A stretch of 64,000 nt of DNA from Ahaetulla prasina (taxonomy: Eukaryota; Chordata; Lepidosauria; Squamata; Colubridae): contig NC_080539.1 in assembly GCF_028640845.1 (NCBI RefSeq), positions 297,831,516 to 297,895,515 on the forward strand, written 5' to 3'. Both the position numbers and the translations under genes were made by a program. The notes beneath the pieces are model-generated. The model worked only from the letters and a program-made list of their open reading frames with translations, was not told the DNA's origin and ran no database searches. Below are positions 32,666 through 45,420 of the stretch, in pieces; position 1 is the stretch's first letter, and the number at the start of each line of letters is the position of its first letter.

Positions 32666-33054
32666 CAGTGGTGAAAGGTAAAAGTGGTTACTACCAGTTC
32701 TGTGGGCGTGGCTTGGTAGGGAGGTGTAATTTTACTGGGTGGGCGTGGCCAACTTTTTTTTTACTTTTAAAAGCATTTTTTACAACCTCTTTGGCCAAAG
32801 AGGTTGTAGAAAAAATGCTTTTAAAGAGCTCTGATGATCCCAGCTGAGCCATGTGATCATCAAAGGCTTTTTTTTTAACTTTTAAAAGCATTTTTTCGGC
32901 TGAAGAAAAAATGCTTTTAAAAGTAAAAAAAAAAAAACTCTTGACGATTGTGTGGCTCAGCTGGGCATGGGGGGCGGCAGGGATTTTTGCTACCGGTTCT
33001 CCGAACCACCCACTGCCATTGCTATCGGATCAAACCAAGAGCATTTCACCCCTG
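32666..33054. mobile_element. hAT-like MITE, 389 bp, with hairpins
   Basis: Ends CAGTGGTGAAAGG and GCATTTCACCCCTG with a perfect 8-bp TSD, GGTTTAGG (32658-32665 and 33055-33062). Internal hairpins include the palindrome ACCTCTTTGGCCAAAGAGGT and ACTTTTAAAAGC arms. It is a shorter relative of 15679 and 61853, in the opposite orientation. Confidence 0.92.
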
Positions 33055-33062
33055 GGTTTAGG

Positions 33063-33344
33063 AGAAAATAAACATATTAACATTAGGGGATGCAGATTTA
33101 AAATTTCTTGGTAGTAATCCCCATAAAACATAGACAGCTGTGAGCATGTTCTTGAAATGGGCATATTTGGAAGGCAGTTCCATTACTGTCTCTTTTCTTG
33201 ATGTAGCAGCAATAGCTAAATCAAATCAGATATGTGTATTGTTCGGATGAAGGCAACCTGCTCTTTTATTGCTTTTTAATTAACAACAGAAAAAGGTAAA
33301 GAATAAAACACAAATATGATAATGATGGAGATGCATACATTATC
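33063..33344. other. Unassigned DNA
   Basis: Nothing recognised. Confidence 0.45.
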
Positions 33345-34228
33345 AAAGAGAAGATGAGTGGGGGCGGGGAGAACATGTGAAGGAAAGCTGCTTAGGACCA
33401 GAAGATTCTAAGCGTTCAAAAGAGATTAAGAGGTCCACTATCTGTTTAATGCAGGATATACTAATGCATTTCAGACATGTCCAACATCTGTCTGAAGACC
33501 TCCAGTACTGCTGAACACACCATTCCATGAGACAACCTATTCCACTGATTGCCAACTCAGTGGCAGGAAATTCCTTCTGGTATCTAACTGGAATCTATTT
33601 CTCCGTAGTTTCAGTCCACTGATTCTGGTCCCATCTTTGGGGTAACAGAGAACAAGTCCCCTCTCTCCTTTATATAATAACCTTTTAGAAACCTGAAGAC
33701 TGCTATATCCCTCCTCGGTCTTCTGCAAGTTTAATGTTCCCAGTTATTTTACGTGTTCTTTGTAGGACCTGATTGTCAAACCCCATACTCTATTCATAGT
33801 CTTTCTTAAACTCACTCCAGTTCATCAATGCCCTACCCAAAAAATTTTGAGAGAGCAAAAAGATATATCATTTGAAGTACTGGACACAGTATCCCAAATG
33901 GGGCCTGACCAACAGAGAATTGAATGGGTTAATTAATATAGGATATAATAGCCTTTTCCTTTTTTTAGCAACTGCATCACAATGGTTCATATTTATAGTC
34001 AACTTGTGATCTATTATGTCACCCAGATTCTTTTCATGTGTATTACTGCAAAGCCAAGTCTCCCCCATTCTTTACATGTGCCTTTCATTTTTATTCCTCA
34101 GTTGCAAGACTTTATCTTTCTCTGTTAAATTTAATTCCATTTTGTTGACTCAGCTTGTCCACACTTTTTTGGATCTTCTCTTTCTCTAGAGAAAAAGTCA
34201 CATCCTTTGGTTTTGTGTCATATGCCTT

Positions 34229-34262
34229 CTTTCCTTCCTTCCTTCCTTCCTTCCTTCCTTTA
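34229..34262. repeat. (CCTT)n microsatellite
   Basis: About eight TTCC units inside the old CR1 copy. They encode the spurious lysine/glutamate run seen on the minus strand. Confidence 0.95.
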
Positions 34263-34699
34263 ATAAAGGTTGAACAGCATAGAGATGAGGGCAGAACCAA
34301 TGACATTTGACTCATTTTTACTCTCCAAGTTGGTGTGAAGCCACTCATGAGTACTCTCTGAATACAATTATTCAACCCGTTATGAATCCATGTAACAGTT
34401 ATATCATCTATTCCACATTTCATTAATGAGTATATCATTAGTGTTTCATTGGTCAAAGTATGGCATATGCACAATCTATTAAAGCTAGTAACTGTCAAAA
34501 AAGGAGAAAAAAGTAGTCAGGCATAACTTGCTTCTGACAAACATATATTACCTCTGTTAATTGTTGCATTCCTGTACAAAAGCTCATCTGTTTAACAATA
34601 ATCTGCCTGAGGACCTTGCCTAATAGAGATGTCAAGCTGACGTGTCTGCAATGTTTGGAATCCTTCTCTTTTCCTTTCTTGAAGAAGGAGGAAGCAATG

Positions 34700-35274
34700 T
34701 GTCGTGTCCCACTCCTCCGCTGACGGCCAGGTCAGGGAAATCCGAATCAGGCTTGCCTCTGCAGCTCTGCCCAAAGTCCTAGCAAAGTCCTCAGAGCAGG
34801 CAGGAGACCAGAAAGTGACTTCAGCAAGATAAGTTCCACTTTGCCTGACTCAGAGACTGCCAGAAAGCAGATCCTTTATATAGGCCATGGGGTGTGGCTC
34901 CATGACTCAGCACTCATTAAGGCCTGCCCCTCCCTTCCTTCTGTTGCCTCTGCCTATCCAGTCTTCTGATGCGAGGGTCACTCCAATCAGCAGCTGTTGG
35001 AAATAAACTTTCCTCAGGCTCACATGCTGTGGAGGAGGGGGAGGGGTCTAGCTGCTCCGTTTGCCTGGGCATGGAGCCAGGGCTGGGGCTGGGGGATGCT
35101 CCCTCCTCTGCAGCCTGCTTGGGCATGGAGCCAGGGCTGGGACCGGGAGGTGCCCCCTCCTCTTCAGCTTGTCTGGGCATGGAGCCAGGACTGGGGCCGA
35201 GAGGCGTACATTCCTCCGTGTTCGGGAGCAGATAAGAAGGCCCCGGCTGCTGTGAGAGCGGGCAAGACACAACA
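34700..35274 (-). mobile_element. Solo LTR (family 1, copy D), inserted in CR1
   Basis: 575 bp; in its own orientation starts TGTTGTGTCTTGCC and ends GGGACACGACA, with a perfect 5-bp TSD, CAATG (34695-34699 and 35275-35279). TATATAAAG lies at 34874-34882 (minus). Ends, length and TATA position match copy B (1134-1713). The CR1 reading resumes on both sides. Confidence 0.92.
34917..35270 (-). other. Open reading frame inside U3 of LTR copy D, with internal repeats
   Basis: Opens at LTR nucleotide 5 (GTG), as in copies A and B, and stays open for 117 codons. The extra length comes from three tandem 54-bp (18-codon) units of the form GPSPGSMPRQAEEEGAPP, whose DNA repeats start at 35067, 35121 and 35175 (GGGCATGGAG on plus). 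Between them and the stop come an acidic EPEESLFPTAADWSD and the basic DPRIRRLDRQRQQKEGR. Repeat number changes in whole codons, so the frame is kept. Confidence 0.5.
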
Positions 35275-35387
35275 CAATGTTTGTTCTTTGTAGGTTTTCT
35301 GGAACTGCACCAGTTTTCCAGACGTTCTCAAAGATTCCAGTTAGCAATTCTGTAATCACCTCTTCTGGTTCCTTTAGTACTCCCGAA

Positions 35388-35500
35388 CAGGGGTCTCCAA
35401 CCTTGGCAACTTTAAGACTTGTGAACAAAGCAAAGCTGGTTGAGGAACTCTGGGAGTTGAAGTCCACAAGTCTTAAAGTTGCCAAGGTTGGCGACCCCTG
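35388..35500. mobile_element. Palindromic hAT-like MITE (CAGGGGTCTCC ends)
   Basis: 113-bp hairpin: CAGGGGTCTCCAACCTTGGC at the left, its near complement at the right (GCCAAGGTTGGCGACCCCTG). Same family as 19901-20030. The flanks CTCCCGAA and CTCTTAGG are only a weak TSD match. Confidence 0.88.
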
Positions 35501-36171
35501 CTCTTAGGATGTGACTATCTGGCTCTGAAGACTTAAATTAAAATACTCAAGTGATCTTTTATCCTCTTCTGGTCTATCCTGAGCTGGAGCCCCCTCCTTC
35601 CAGTAGTGGTATAATAATGGCCAGACAGAGAATTGTTTACCTTCTGAGAGAAGATACATATAAAATATAGATTTTTGCCTTCTGGCTATCACTTATTAGC
35701 AGTTTACTCCTTTCTTCTCACCAAAGGTCTACAAGCCTTTTATTTTTCCATTGGTTTCTGATCTAGCCATTGTTGTTCTGGACATTGTTGCACATCTCAG
35801 CTCATTCTGAGTTTTAGCCTTTTCAGCATAATCCCTTTCTGTGACTGCCTTGTATCCTTCTTTGGTTATGAACCCATCTTTCCATTTCTCTTATTGTCAG
35901 CACTTTTAAAACCCTATCTGGTTTCTTCTGACATGTCTTCTGGTTTCTGAAATGTCTTCCATTTTTTCTTCTTACAAGGATTGTTCAGAATTTCCATTAT
36001 TGGTATCTCATTTTGCACAATTTCCCATTTTTCCTGGACTTATTCTGTATTTTTAACCATTGGAACCAGTTTACCACTTATCTTAGTTCATCAAAATTTT
36101 TGCTTCTGAAATACAATATACAATCTGAGTCTTTTCTATTCCCTTTAATATCATGAACTCAAGAAAAGTTC

Positions 36172-36432
36172 ATGAGATAGCCGTGATAGCTCAGGCTGTT
36201 AAGAAGCCTGTTATTAGAACACAGCAGCCTGTAATTACTGCAGGTTCAAGCCCGGCCCAAGGTTGACTCAGCCTTCCATCCTTTATAAGGTAGGTAAAAT
36301 GAGGACCCAGATTGTTGGGGGGGGCAATAAGTTGACTTTGTAAAAAATATACAAATAGAATGAGACTATTGCCTTATACACTGTAAGCCACCCTGAGTCT
36401 TCGGAGAAGGGCGGGATATAAATGTAAACAAA
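36172..36432 (+). mobile_element. tRNA-derived SINE (type A)
   Basis: Complete-looking copy: head GCCGTGATAGCTCAGGCTG, box B GGTTCAAGCCC, core GGTTGACTCAGCCTTCC and ATGAGGACCCAGATTG, tail AAGCCACCCTGAGTCTTCGG, GATATAAATG and A-rich end. Confidence 0.9.
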
Positions 36433-36435
36433 AAA

Positions 36436-38204
36436 AAATACTTTTTGCTAAGGCTGTAGTCACCTTTACATATGCAATTTCTCATTGTTGGTAGGGTTAA
36501 ATCCAGGTTAATAGACCCCTTCTTCCACCTTCTGACAAATGAAGTTGTCAGCTAGCAAGAAAAGAAATTTGTTGTATGACTGACCCATGGTGGAGTTACA
36601 TTTCCAGGAAATTTTCATTGTCAAAACTTTTTTTAAAAAATAGTAGGTGAGAATGATCTTGAAAGATAAGGGGCAAAGATGCAGCCTAGGAAACAAGCAG
36701 AGCTTAACACAGTGGCTTAATGCCCCCAAAAAAGAAACCCTAATGGATCAGCCAGTTAAAAATGTCAGAAGCATATTTATGCTTTCAGACTTGCAGGGTT
36801 CTGTTAATGTAGCCTTACAGTAAAATAGAATTAGCTTATTGGGTCATGTTTTCTGCCTGGTTTACCTGGGAAGACTGAGAACCACTGAGCTTCATGCACC
36901 TGAAGGCACCATCAGAGCCTGGACTTAACCGCATGAGGTTTAGGGAGATAAATATCACTTCAAATGGTCACTTCAAAGACAGTTCTATGAGAATATCATC
37001 CAAACAGCCTGGAACCAATCAGCGAATGCTGCCTTATCCCAGCAAAGTCCTTAGCTAATAAATTAAATCTAATAGTTTAGGTAGCTCACTGACATTTCCC
37101 TTTGGCATACATGGTTAATCTGCCTGTTAGCCAAGTTGGCTTGCAATGAGTCTCCAAAGAGAAGGTGGATTTGTTTTACAGAGTTTGGAAATTCTGCTAG
37201 CAGAAAACTTTTTTTCTGTAAATAAGAACTGGCTCACTACAATGACTCTTTCTCTATAATGACTCTTTCAACAAGTCGGTAAGATACACTGAAAGTATTG
37301 ATTGCCTATTGTGGGAGGAGGCCACAGACATGAAATAAAACCAATCAACTTTTATTATGGTAGAAGACCAGCAAATAAAACAATAATAATAGTAAAGCCT
37401 AGTTGCCGTGAGCGAGTAGGTGGCTCTATAAATCTTTCCAAAATAAGTAACAATAAAAGACAATAATATATTGCAATTGGTGGCAGATTAACAGTGGGGC
37501 AATTAAAGTTTGCCTAATTATACATACAACACAGCAGAATGTAGCCAGATTGAGAGAAACTACTTCACACTGATCGGATAACAGTAGTTGCATATAAAAA
37601 GATCAGTATTTCTGGATATTTTATTAGGTAAGGTGTTATAAAATGCGTTTGTGAATCCTTATAGAAGATGCATTATAGCAGTATGTGACCTATAGTTTCA
37701 ATGACCCTTGTCCACAGAGGCACAGTCTCAGCTCACATGGTATTTTTTTGTATCGGGCCTCCAATACCGTTGTATTTTTTTTAAAAAAAATAAAACAAAG
37801 CAGTCTGAAAGAAAGTCTGTGTGCTGTGTGTGTGTGTGTATGTGTGTATGTTAGAGACAGAGAGACAGACAGACAGAAAATAACACTTAGAAACCTATAT
37901 TTTGTTTAAGCCACTGTTTCTCAACCTTGGCAACTTGAACATTTGTGAACTGCAGCTCCCAGAATTTCTCAGCCAGCAGGCATCATTGCTGATGTATCTT
38001 TACTGAAATTAAACAGGATATTGTCAAATAAATAAATGAGATATTCTAATAAAAATTAATACTATATTTGGGTTCATGAAAAAGCTACATAAAATAGTGG
38101 GCAGGGTGGGGTAGAGAAAGAAGAATAAGAATAAAGACAGCAACAGACAGCAAATGCCACCTCTGCAAAGCTGAAGGAACAATGAATCTGCTGCAAGAAT
38201 ATTG
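36436..38204. other. Unassigned DNA with a (GT)n/(GACA)n tract and a MITE half
   Basis: No gene recognised. (GT)n with (GACA)n follows at about 37826-37877. At 37914-37985 the sequence CACTGTTTCTCAACCTTGGC with CAGCTCCCAGAATTTCTCAG is the left half of a CAGTGTTTCTCAACC-type MITE. Confidence 0.6.
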
Positions 38205-38870
38205 ATTAGCAAAGAATCATAATAGAGCTGGAAAGGAACTTGGAGGTCTTCTAGTTCAACCTGCTGCTCAAATAGGAGACGCTATACCATTTCAGACAGG
38301 TGGCTGTCCAGTCTCTTCTTAAAAACCTCCAATGAAGAAGCACCCACAACATCTGAAGGTAAGCTGTTCCACTGCTTAATTGTCCTCACTGTTAGGAAGC
38401 TTCTTCTTAATTCCAGATTGCTTCTCTCCTTGAGTAGTTTCTGTCCATTGTTTCATGTCTTGCCTTCTGGTGCTTTGGAAAACAAGTTGACCTCATCTAC
38501 TTTGTGGCATCCCCTCACACACTGGAATACTGCTATTGTGTCACCCCTAGTCCGTCTTTTCTCTAGACTGGCCATACCCAATTCCTGAAACCATATTTCA
38601 TATGTTTTTATCTCCAGGCCCTTAATCATCTTAGTTGCTTTTCTTTGCACTTTTTCCAAAATCTCAACATCTTTTTTGTAATGTGATGACCAAAACTGGA
38701 TGTAGTATTCCAGGTGTGGTCTTACTAAGGATTTATAAAGTAGTACTAATACTTCACTTGATTTTGATTCTAGGTCTCTGTTTATGCAATCAAGGATTGT
38801 ATTAGCTTTTTGGCTAATAGTATATATAATATTAGCTTTTTTTGGTAATATCACATAGACCTCCCTTTGG
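38205..38870 (-). mobile_element. CR1 LINE 3' part, antisense
   Basis: The minus-strand ORF (38453-38854) reads [77 protein letters not shown] and [10 protein letters not shown], as in CR1 ORF2. The 3' UTR (38205-38450) has GTTGAACTAGAAGACCTCC. The coding part is open over 133 codons. Confidence 0.92.
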
Positions 38871-38874
38871 GCAG

Positions 38875-40607
38875 GGAAACTGGGACTGGTTTCTGTCTCT
38901 CTTAAGACTTTTTTTATTTCTCCTTTAGAGAAAATATTTTATCCTATCTTTTTAATATTTCCCAAAATATTAAATTATTCTGGGGTGGGGTGTCCTACAC
39001 ATGCAACAACTTTTATTCTGTGTTACCTTTAATTCCATCAAACCTCTGCTTATCCTAGGTCTTTGGGAAGGACTTGATAGAAGGATAAAAATGCCAAACC
39101 CAGTCTAAACATCTGACTGTCCATAAGAAGGAAAAAGGAAGAAAGGGAGGGAGGGAGGAGGAGGAAAAGTGTAGCATGTAGCTGAGTCCCTTTGATTTGA
39201 CCAATGTTGGGAGTCCAAATGCAGAGAGAAATATCAGAGGAATTAATCTGTTTGATTCTGCAATACTTAAGAGCAGGCTACTTTGAAACCAGAAAGATCA
39301 GATTAAACAAACATAAATTTTACATTAAATTTAAATGAGGAAGTACAACCAGCTTCAACCCATAGCAAAATATTTGTTTTATATTAAAGTATACATCTGA
39401 AATGAATAATTTTCTTCTTCTGTGGTAGGATTTTCAACCAGAAATCAAAAGTTTTTCTGAAAAAATGGGGGTACTGTAGAAGACAGTTGCAATCTGAACT
39501 TTGTTTAATGAAACTGATTTGTTTGTTTAATATGTGGCATAGCATACAGGGACTAACAATATATATTAACATTTCACCAAGATTTGTAGAACACAGTAAA
39601 ATATAAACTGATTAAACTGTAAGAGAGTGAAATGCGTTCATATGTGTGGGAGGAGAGACAGAGACAGAGACAGAGAGACAGACAGAGAGAGAGAGATTCC
39701 TCCTTAATACCTGAAAAACATGTTAGGAAGGTATCTGTCAAGGATTCTAAAAAGTACTTTGCCCAGACCTATGTCCATATTATAACTGTTAGTTAATAGA
39801 ACCTAAAATCCCAGATGTGTGTTCTACTGAACTACAAATAATGAAGTTATTTCAATCCCTAAATTTTGATTCTTAGAATAATATGTGAACTTATTTTGAA
39901 GATGATTTTTTTTTACCTCAGGCGCCTCCTTTTTGTTTTTTATATTCAGAAACTTTTTTTAAAAAAAAATCAGTTTAGACTGTGCCTTGCTACTACAATT
40001 ATCTTTTGCAGTTCATCTGATTGCTTCATTCTAATGCAGAGATTTAGCATATAAAACCATGTTTTGAAGAATGCAATTGGAAAATTTGCCTCCAGATATT
40101 CAAGAGCCGATGCAGTCCCCTCAACGTGATGAAAAAGCAGCCAGAGCCTTAGTATCATGCAGACATTTTTTGACTGAGGCTATGAAGATGGAATATATGC
40201 TGTTAAAATTCATAGGATTGATTTCTGAAGACCAGGGAGCCATTGCCTATTCTGCTTCTTTCAGATCTTCAGTTGTTCATTTCTAAACTGAAATGGAAAA
40301 TGCCAGAATATTCCTTGGACTCCCTCTCTTTAGGTAACTTTTGTTGAAAACTGCATCAGAAAATTCTGGAAAAAAATGTAGACTTAAGTATGTGATTGTG
40401 TTCTGAAGTTTGCACAAAATTGCATGAGGTTTTGAGAAGAATGAATTGGGACAATTCTTGGAAATCTCAATCAAAAGATTTCTGCTACATACATAAGTTC
40501 ATCAGTTCTAAAGAAATTATCAATGTAGTGGTATCATAGTCCGCACATTTTGGATTTCATTTCATTTCTCTTTAATCTTATTTACAGTCTGAGCATCTTG
40601 TGTCTTT

Positions 40608-40669
<62 letters not shown>

Positions 40670-41279
40670 TCATACCAACACACACGGATACTATTATTTA
40701 AGTCTATACAGACTATTCCTTTTATCTATAAAAGATAAAAGAATGCTATGAAGATCTTATTAGAAACAGCCTTCAAAGTAGTTGATTAAAGGTTTTAAGC
40801 GTTGATCCAACTAAGCTGCCATATTTGGGATCAATGTTGCCTGATAGGACACAAGAAAAAGACCTTCTCTTAATGCTGCTGTCTTCTGAAACAGCATCCC
40901 TTCCACCATCCCAAGGATTCCCATTGCCCATACTCTACCTTGTTTAGATGGGCCCTTTAAATCAAGATTTTGTCCAGACTTTGGTCTATTGTTGGGTAGT
41001 AGATCCTTGTGAGAATGTTGCATGTTGAGATGAAGTTTATTTTATCTTATCAGCTGTTCATCCTTTGTTTTCTTTCTTGTATGTTCTTCTATTTGTGTTT
41101 GATATTATACACTGCCCAGTCTGGAGTCAGGCAGCCATATAAATATTTATCAAATATTTATTTGATAAATAAATATTTTCCCTAATATAATGCAGACATA
41201 TATGTTATTTTCACAAATGCACGATTATATACTTTTTTATTCAGTTGCATACATTTTTACAATTTTTAACGTTGTTGTT
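38875..41279. other. Unassigned DNA with microsatellites
   Basis: About 2.4 kb, no gene recognised. Purine tract at 39131-39170, (GAGACA)n-like at 39655-39694, (CT)n at 40613-40650 and (CA)n at 40652-40668. Confidence 0.55.
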
Positions 41280-41552
41280 TTTTTTAAATTTGAATTTATA
41301 TCCCGCCCTTCTTCTAAGACTCAGGGCGGCTTACATTGTGTAAGGCAATAGTCTCATCCTATTTGTATATTTATATACAAAGTCAACTTATTGCCCACCC
41401 AACAATCTGGGTCCTCATTTTACCTACCTTATAAAGGATGGAAGGCTGAGTCAACCTTGGGCCTGGTGGGACTCCAGCCTGCAGTAATTGTAATTGCAGG
41501 CAGCTGTGTGTTAATAATAGGCTGCATTAGCCTGGTGAGCCACTTCCCAGCC
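41280..41552 (-). mobile_element. tRNA-derived SINE (type A), antisense
   Basis: Plus strand: T-rich end, TATATCCCGCCCTTC, ACTCAGGGCGGCTTAC, CAATCTGGGTCCTCATTTTA and GGAAGGCTGAGTCAACC, then the tRNA-like head ending GGTGAGCCACTTCC. Confidence 0.87.
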
Positions 41553-43506
41553 CCTATTTGTTTTGGTCGGAAAAAAAGAACATTATAATCCTGAATTGTT
41601 GAATTTCAATTCACATATAGTTTCAAGAAAATGGAAATGGGGTTCAAAATGCAAGAGTTCCCATCACATATATAAAGTCTTGCTCTTGGAAATTATATTT
41701 TACCTGCATAATTTTGTTTATAGCTTTGGTTCACTTAGAATTTCTTTGAAAAAGTACACGTTGGGAATTTTTTAAAACCTATTGGCAAATAAAATATTTA
41801 TTAAAACTTGCATTTTAAAGTTAGAGTTGAATCAAATGATACTAAAAAGAACAGGTGCAAAATGTATTTCTTATGCAAATACTTTTCAGGAAACACAATT
41901 ACATTTCAAGCTGAAATAACACTTCCTTGGTAAGGCAGTTCTCTCACACTGTAAATCTCTTCAACACTATGAAATACGCACTGTCCTTTTGGTGGAAAAG
42001 GCCTTGCTTTTATTTTTAAGGAAATATCAGCTCTTTGGGGATTAAGCATCATCACATAGAGATCAAAATATCCAGTCTCTAAAAGAGGTACTAAGTCACA
42101 GTTACGAATCACTTAAACACTTCAAATACTTTTTCTTTCCAGTGTTAGGAGGTGAACTGGATAATGCTACTATTATTCATTAAAGCGTTCTAACTTGCAA
42201 ATTTCTACATAAACAAGAAGAAACATAGCACAATGGTTATAATGCCACAGAGAAAGCTGAGTGATATTATACAGTGCTAGTATATAAAGTGCTCATGGAT
42301 CATCAGAAAAATAGCTTTATTTATGATTTTTTCCCCCCATGAGTATGGAATATGAAAGCAGAACAAAGTCTTATGTTTGTATGAAGAAACAACCAACTAT
42401 ATATATTTTAATACCATTATATTTTCTGAAGCATTTTGGAAAAAGGGAAAAGGAAACCTGTGCTCAGGTTTCCTACAATTCCTGGAGGCTTCAATCAAAT
42501 GGCCATGGAGATAAATGTTGAGAATTATTTTCAAGCATGTGAAAAGCTGCGGGTTCCTTAATAAATCCTTAATTTATATGCTGCCTATTGAATTAATTGC
42601 ATTAGACAAATCCGACAGAAATATCTTTACCACACTGGTTTGAGTAATGGAAAGTTATATCAGTAATATTCAGATAGTGTATAAAATCTAGACTGTTTTT
42701 TTTAATACAGTGTTTCACGCTAATTCTGTACTTCAAAAATGTTTATGTATTATGCAAACATCAAGAAGTTTGGAAGATTAAATACTGCAAACTCTGCTGA
42801 ATGTAATCATCATCTATAAAAAATGGTGACTTGACAAGCCAGAGTATGCAAAAAGGATATGAGTTATTATTCTGTAGTTAAATGAATTATCAACAAAATT
42901 AAATTTTTCCAAAGGAAAAGGGAGAATGAAACACGAGATAGAAAATTCCTTCTTTTAGTGGCAACTCTCCACAGCATAAATTTAGAATACAAATGAGAAG
43001 CTGATAATTGAGGGCTCACATCGATCATGGAGATGTCCGAAGAATTTTGTAATGGTGAAGATTACAAATCTCACGTGGCAACACCTGCACTCAAAAAACC
43101 CCCCCACAAAAAACCAACTGTATTTTTCAACTGTCGGATATCTCCTGTCCAAAAATTATTGGTGAATATGCTTTGAAATATACTACAGATGAACAAATAC
43201 AGCAGGTGCATTTTAACAGATAGGAACAGAATGGGTTTCAAAGATGCAACCAAACAATGCAACCAAAGATAATCTTTTCCAGTGAATTAGGTGTCAGATG
43301 GAAGAAATTGGAGCAGAAAAGAAAAGAGACAGAAATGCAAAGTCTACACCTTTTGGCCCCCATTGTCAATAATTAGTGTCACATGAGACTGTAGTAATTT
43401 GAACCCATGAAGTTAGAATTCTACTATACTTTGCCCAGTGCTGTCTATGATCCTGGCAGGGACAAAGGAATCGGTCAGGAGTTTTCCCAACACTAAAATA
43501 GTTAAA
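41553..43506. other. Unassigned DNA
   Basis: About 2 kb without a recognised gene or repeat. Confidence 0.5.
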
Positions 43507-43688
43507 CACCTAGATACCTAAAAGCTTTTTTACACCTAGAAACCTACAAGTTTTAATACACCTAGATACCTACAAGCTTTTATTCACCCAGAAACCCACA
43601 AGCTTTTATACACCTAGATACCTACAAGTTTTTATACACCTAGATACCTACAAGCTTTTATACAACTAGATACCTACAACCTAGACCC
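43507..43688. repeat. 26-bp minisatellite, seven units
   Basis: Units start at 43507, 43533, 43559, 43585, 43611, 43637 and 43663; each begins CACCTAGATACCTACAAG (with small changes) and ends TTTTATA. Spacing is exactly 26 bp throughout. Degenerate CTAGA/CCTACAA motifs continue to about 43730. Confidence 0.96.
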
Positions 43689-43739
43689 CTTAGAAACTGG
43701 AAACCTAGATATCTACAACCTACAATCTACAAAAATCAT

Positions 43740-45420
43740 GAGTTTGCTTGGTGGTCAGGTTTAAAGGCTTTTTCAGGTAGAGGCAATTTATGAAAGAGTC
43801 AATGTAAAGCACTCATTTTATTTTCTGTGAAGTTAGGCAAAAATAATAAATATAATTACAATTATCAAGGGACACTTGGGTTAGATTTGGTCAGATGAAA
43901 ACAGGTTTGATATTTTTATCTTTATAAAAAGGAAATGACCTGAATGCTAAAATATAAAAACAGTTATGGATTATATTAAAAAAGAAATCATACCCTAACC
44001 TGGCGCTTATCTTGTTGCATGGCAGATACATAACACAGGATAAATTACTGTTGCTCACTTTTAACATGGTTGCTGCCCTGCAGAAAAACATACAGCAAAT
44101 ACAAAATAGCCCAGAGCAATTTCTGCAGATGCAGAAGCAAAGGTTTCTGAATGTTCGGTTAAGCTTCTATCAAGGCTGAAGTTTGAGATATCAGAAAATC
44201 TGTAAAACAATAAATAATTGATGCCTAAGGGCAATAGCTCTCCCTGCTATTCTCTTCAAGGTACTGATATTTGGTAGCATTTTTCCTGTGAATACAGAGT
44301 CATTTTTGAGGAATTAATCTACTCTCTCAGGAAGTAAAAAGAACTACTTTCTCCTCAAATTTGGGGTATCAATTTGCTGAATCTGTGCTAACCTGGAATA
44401 ATCCAGACTTCAGATGTCTGAATCCAGGAAAAAAAATGCAGCAAAGATCTGTTCTAACCCTCAATTCTATGAAGCTCCAGATGCCTCATACCTGTGCCTA
44501 TGTTCTACTGAATTGCAATATTGTAAGAAGGACTCTGAAAGTGTCTACTTGATAGCGACAGTAAATTTTGAATGACTAATATTCTTTAATTCCTTGTTAT
44601 CAGAATTTGAGATATGAAATCACTCCTTTTATAATCTCCAGGAAGGAATCTGAAAATCAACATATCATAGATCAATATAACTGGGTTTCACAGAGAAAAT
44701 TGAATGAACTCCAGTGTACTCTGTAAGAACCACAGGAGATGTTACAGCAGACAGGAAGGGATAGCAGTAGAGCGGAGAAGGAGATAAAACTGAAAGCTGA
44801 GAACATGCTGTGTCTCAATATTATGTAATGTAAGTTTCAATATACCCTAGAGTAGGTATTAAGAACTCTCTGTTTTACCAAGTTTCAGGGCAATGATCTA
44901 GCAATTGGTTCTCTTGGATCCAGAGGCAATGAACACTCCACTAAATAAATGGATTTTAAGATTTTTTATTATTAGCTCAAACAGCAGACTTACAATCATA
45001 ACATAAAAGGGGCACATACCAAGCAAGATGATACCCAAATCTTTTACAAGCTGTCTGGAGCTCTTTAATAATAACAGCAAAGATACATCAAGGGTGGCCA
45101 GTTTCCACAGCGCTCAAAGCTAGATTCTGTTTCAGAAGCTACCTGCTTGAAGACCAATACTAAAGTTTTTATTAATAACTGGCGCCATAACTTCATGGCC
45201 TTGCTTCTGTGATCAAGAGACTGCAAGATTGACCCTGACCAGGTGATACATGAACTCAAAAGTTGGAAACTTTCACGAATAAGAAAAGCTTTGTGACTTC
45301 TCCCTGCTTCTCCTTTATTCAGCAAAAAAGAGTGAAAAACAAGCAGATTAGCTCAGAATGAGCTCTAAGCTTGCTCCTAAAATGAAGAAAAATCAAAATA
45401 TGTCGCTAAATCCTTCAAAA
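43740..45420. other. Unassigned DNA
   Basis: About 1.7 kb, no gene or repeat family recognised. Confidence 0.5.

Larger units (their letters stand above)
33345..36170 (-). mobile_element. CR1-type LINE, long antisense copy, twice interrupted
   Basis: The minus strand reads through CR1 ORF2 pieces. Upstream of the RT: ITELLTGIFENVWKTGAVP (near 35310-35370). RT: LMKCGIDDITVTWIHNGLNN and IQRVLMSGFTPTW (34330-34450). C-terminal part: LVRPHLGYCVQYF (near 33890), RISGLKLRRNRFQLDTRRNF (near 33580-33640). The copy is split by a solo LTR (34700-35274) and a MITE (35388-35500) and has many stops, so it is an old copy. (CCTT)n sits at 34229-34262. Confidence 0.82.

Noticed and set aside
35048..35485. 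145-codon minus-strand ORF
   Set aside because: Spans LTR, CR1 and MITE pieces. Its ITELLTGIFENVWKTG part is real CR1 remnant, but the ORF as a whole is not a gene.
36172..36260. tRNA gene-like box A and box B
   Set aside because: Belongs to the head of a SINE; the same head recurs in five other copies and the body is not a tRNA cloverleaf.
43507..43688. Possible CRISPR-like array
   Set aside because: The 26-bp units are directly adjacent with no spacers, and the genome is eukaryotic.
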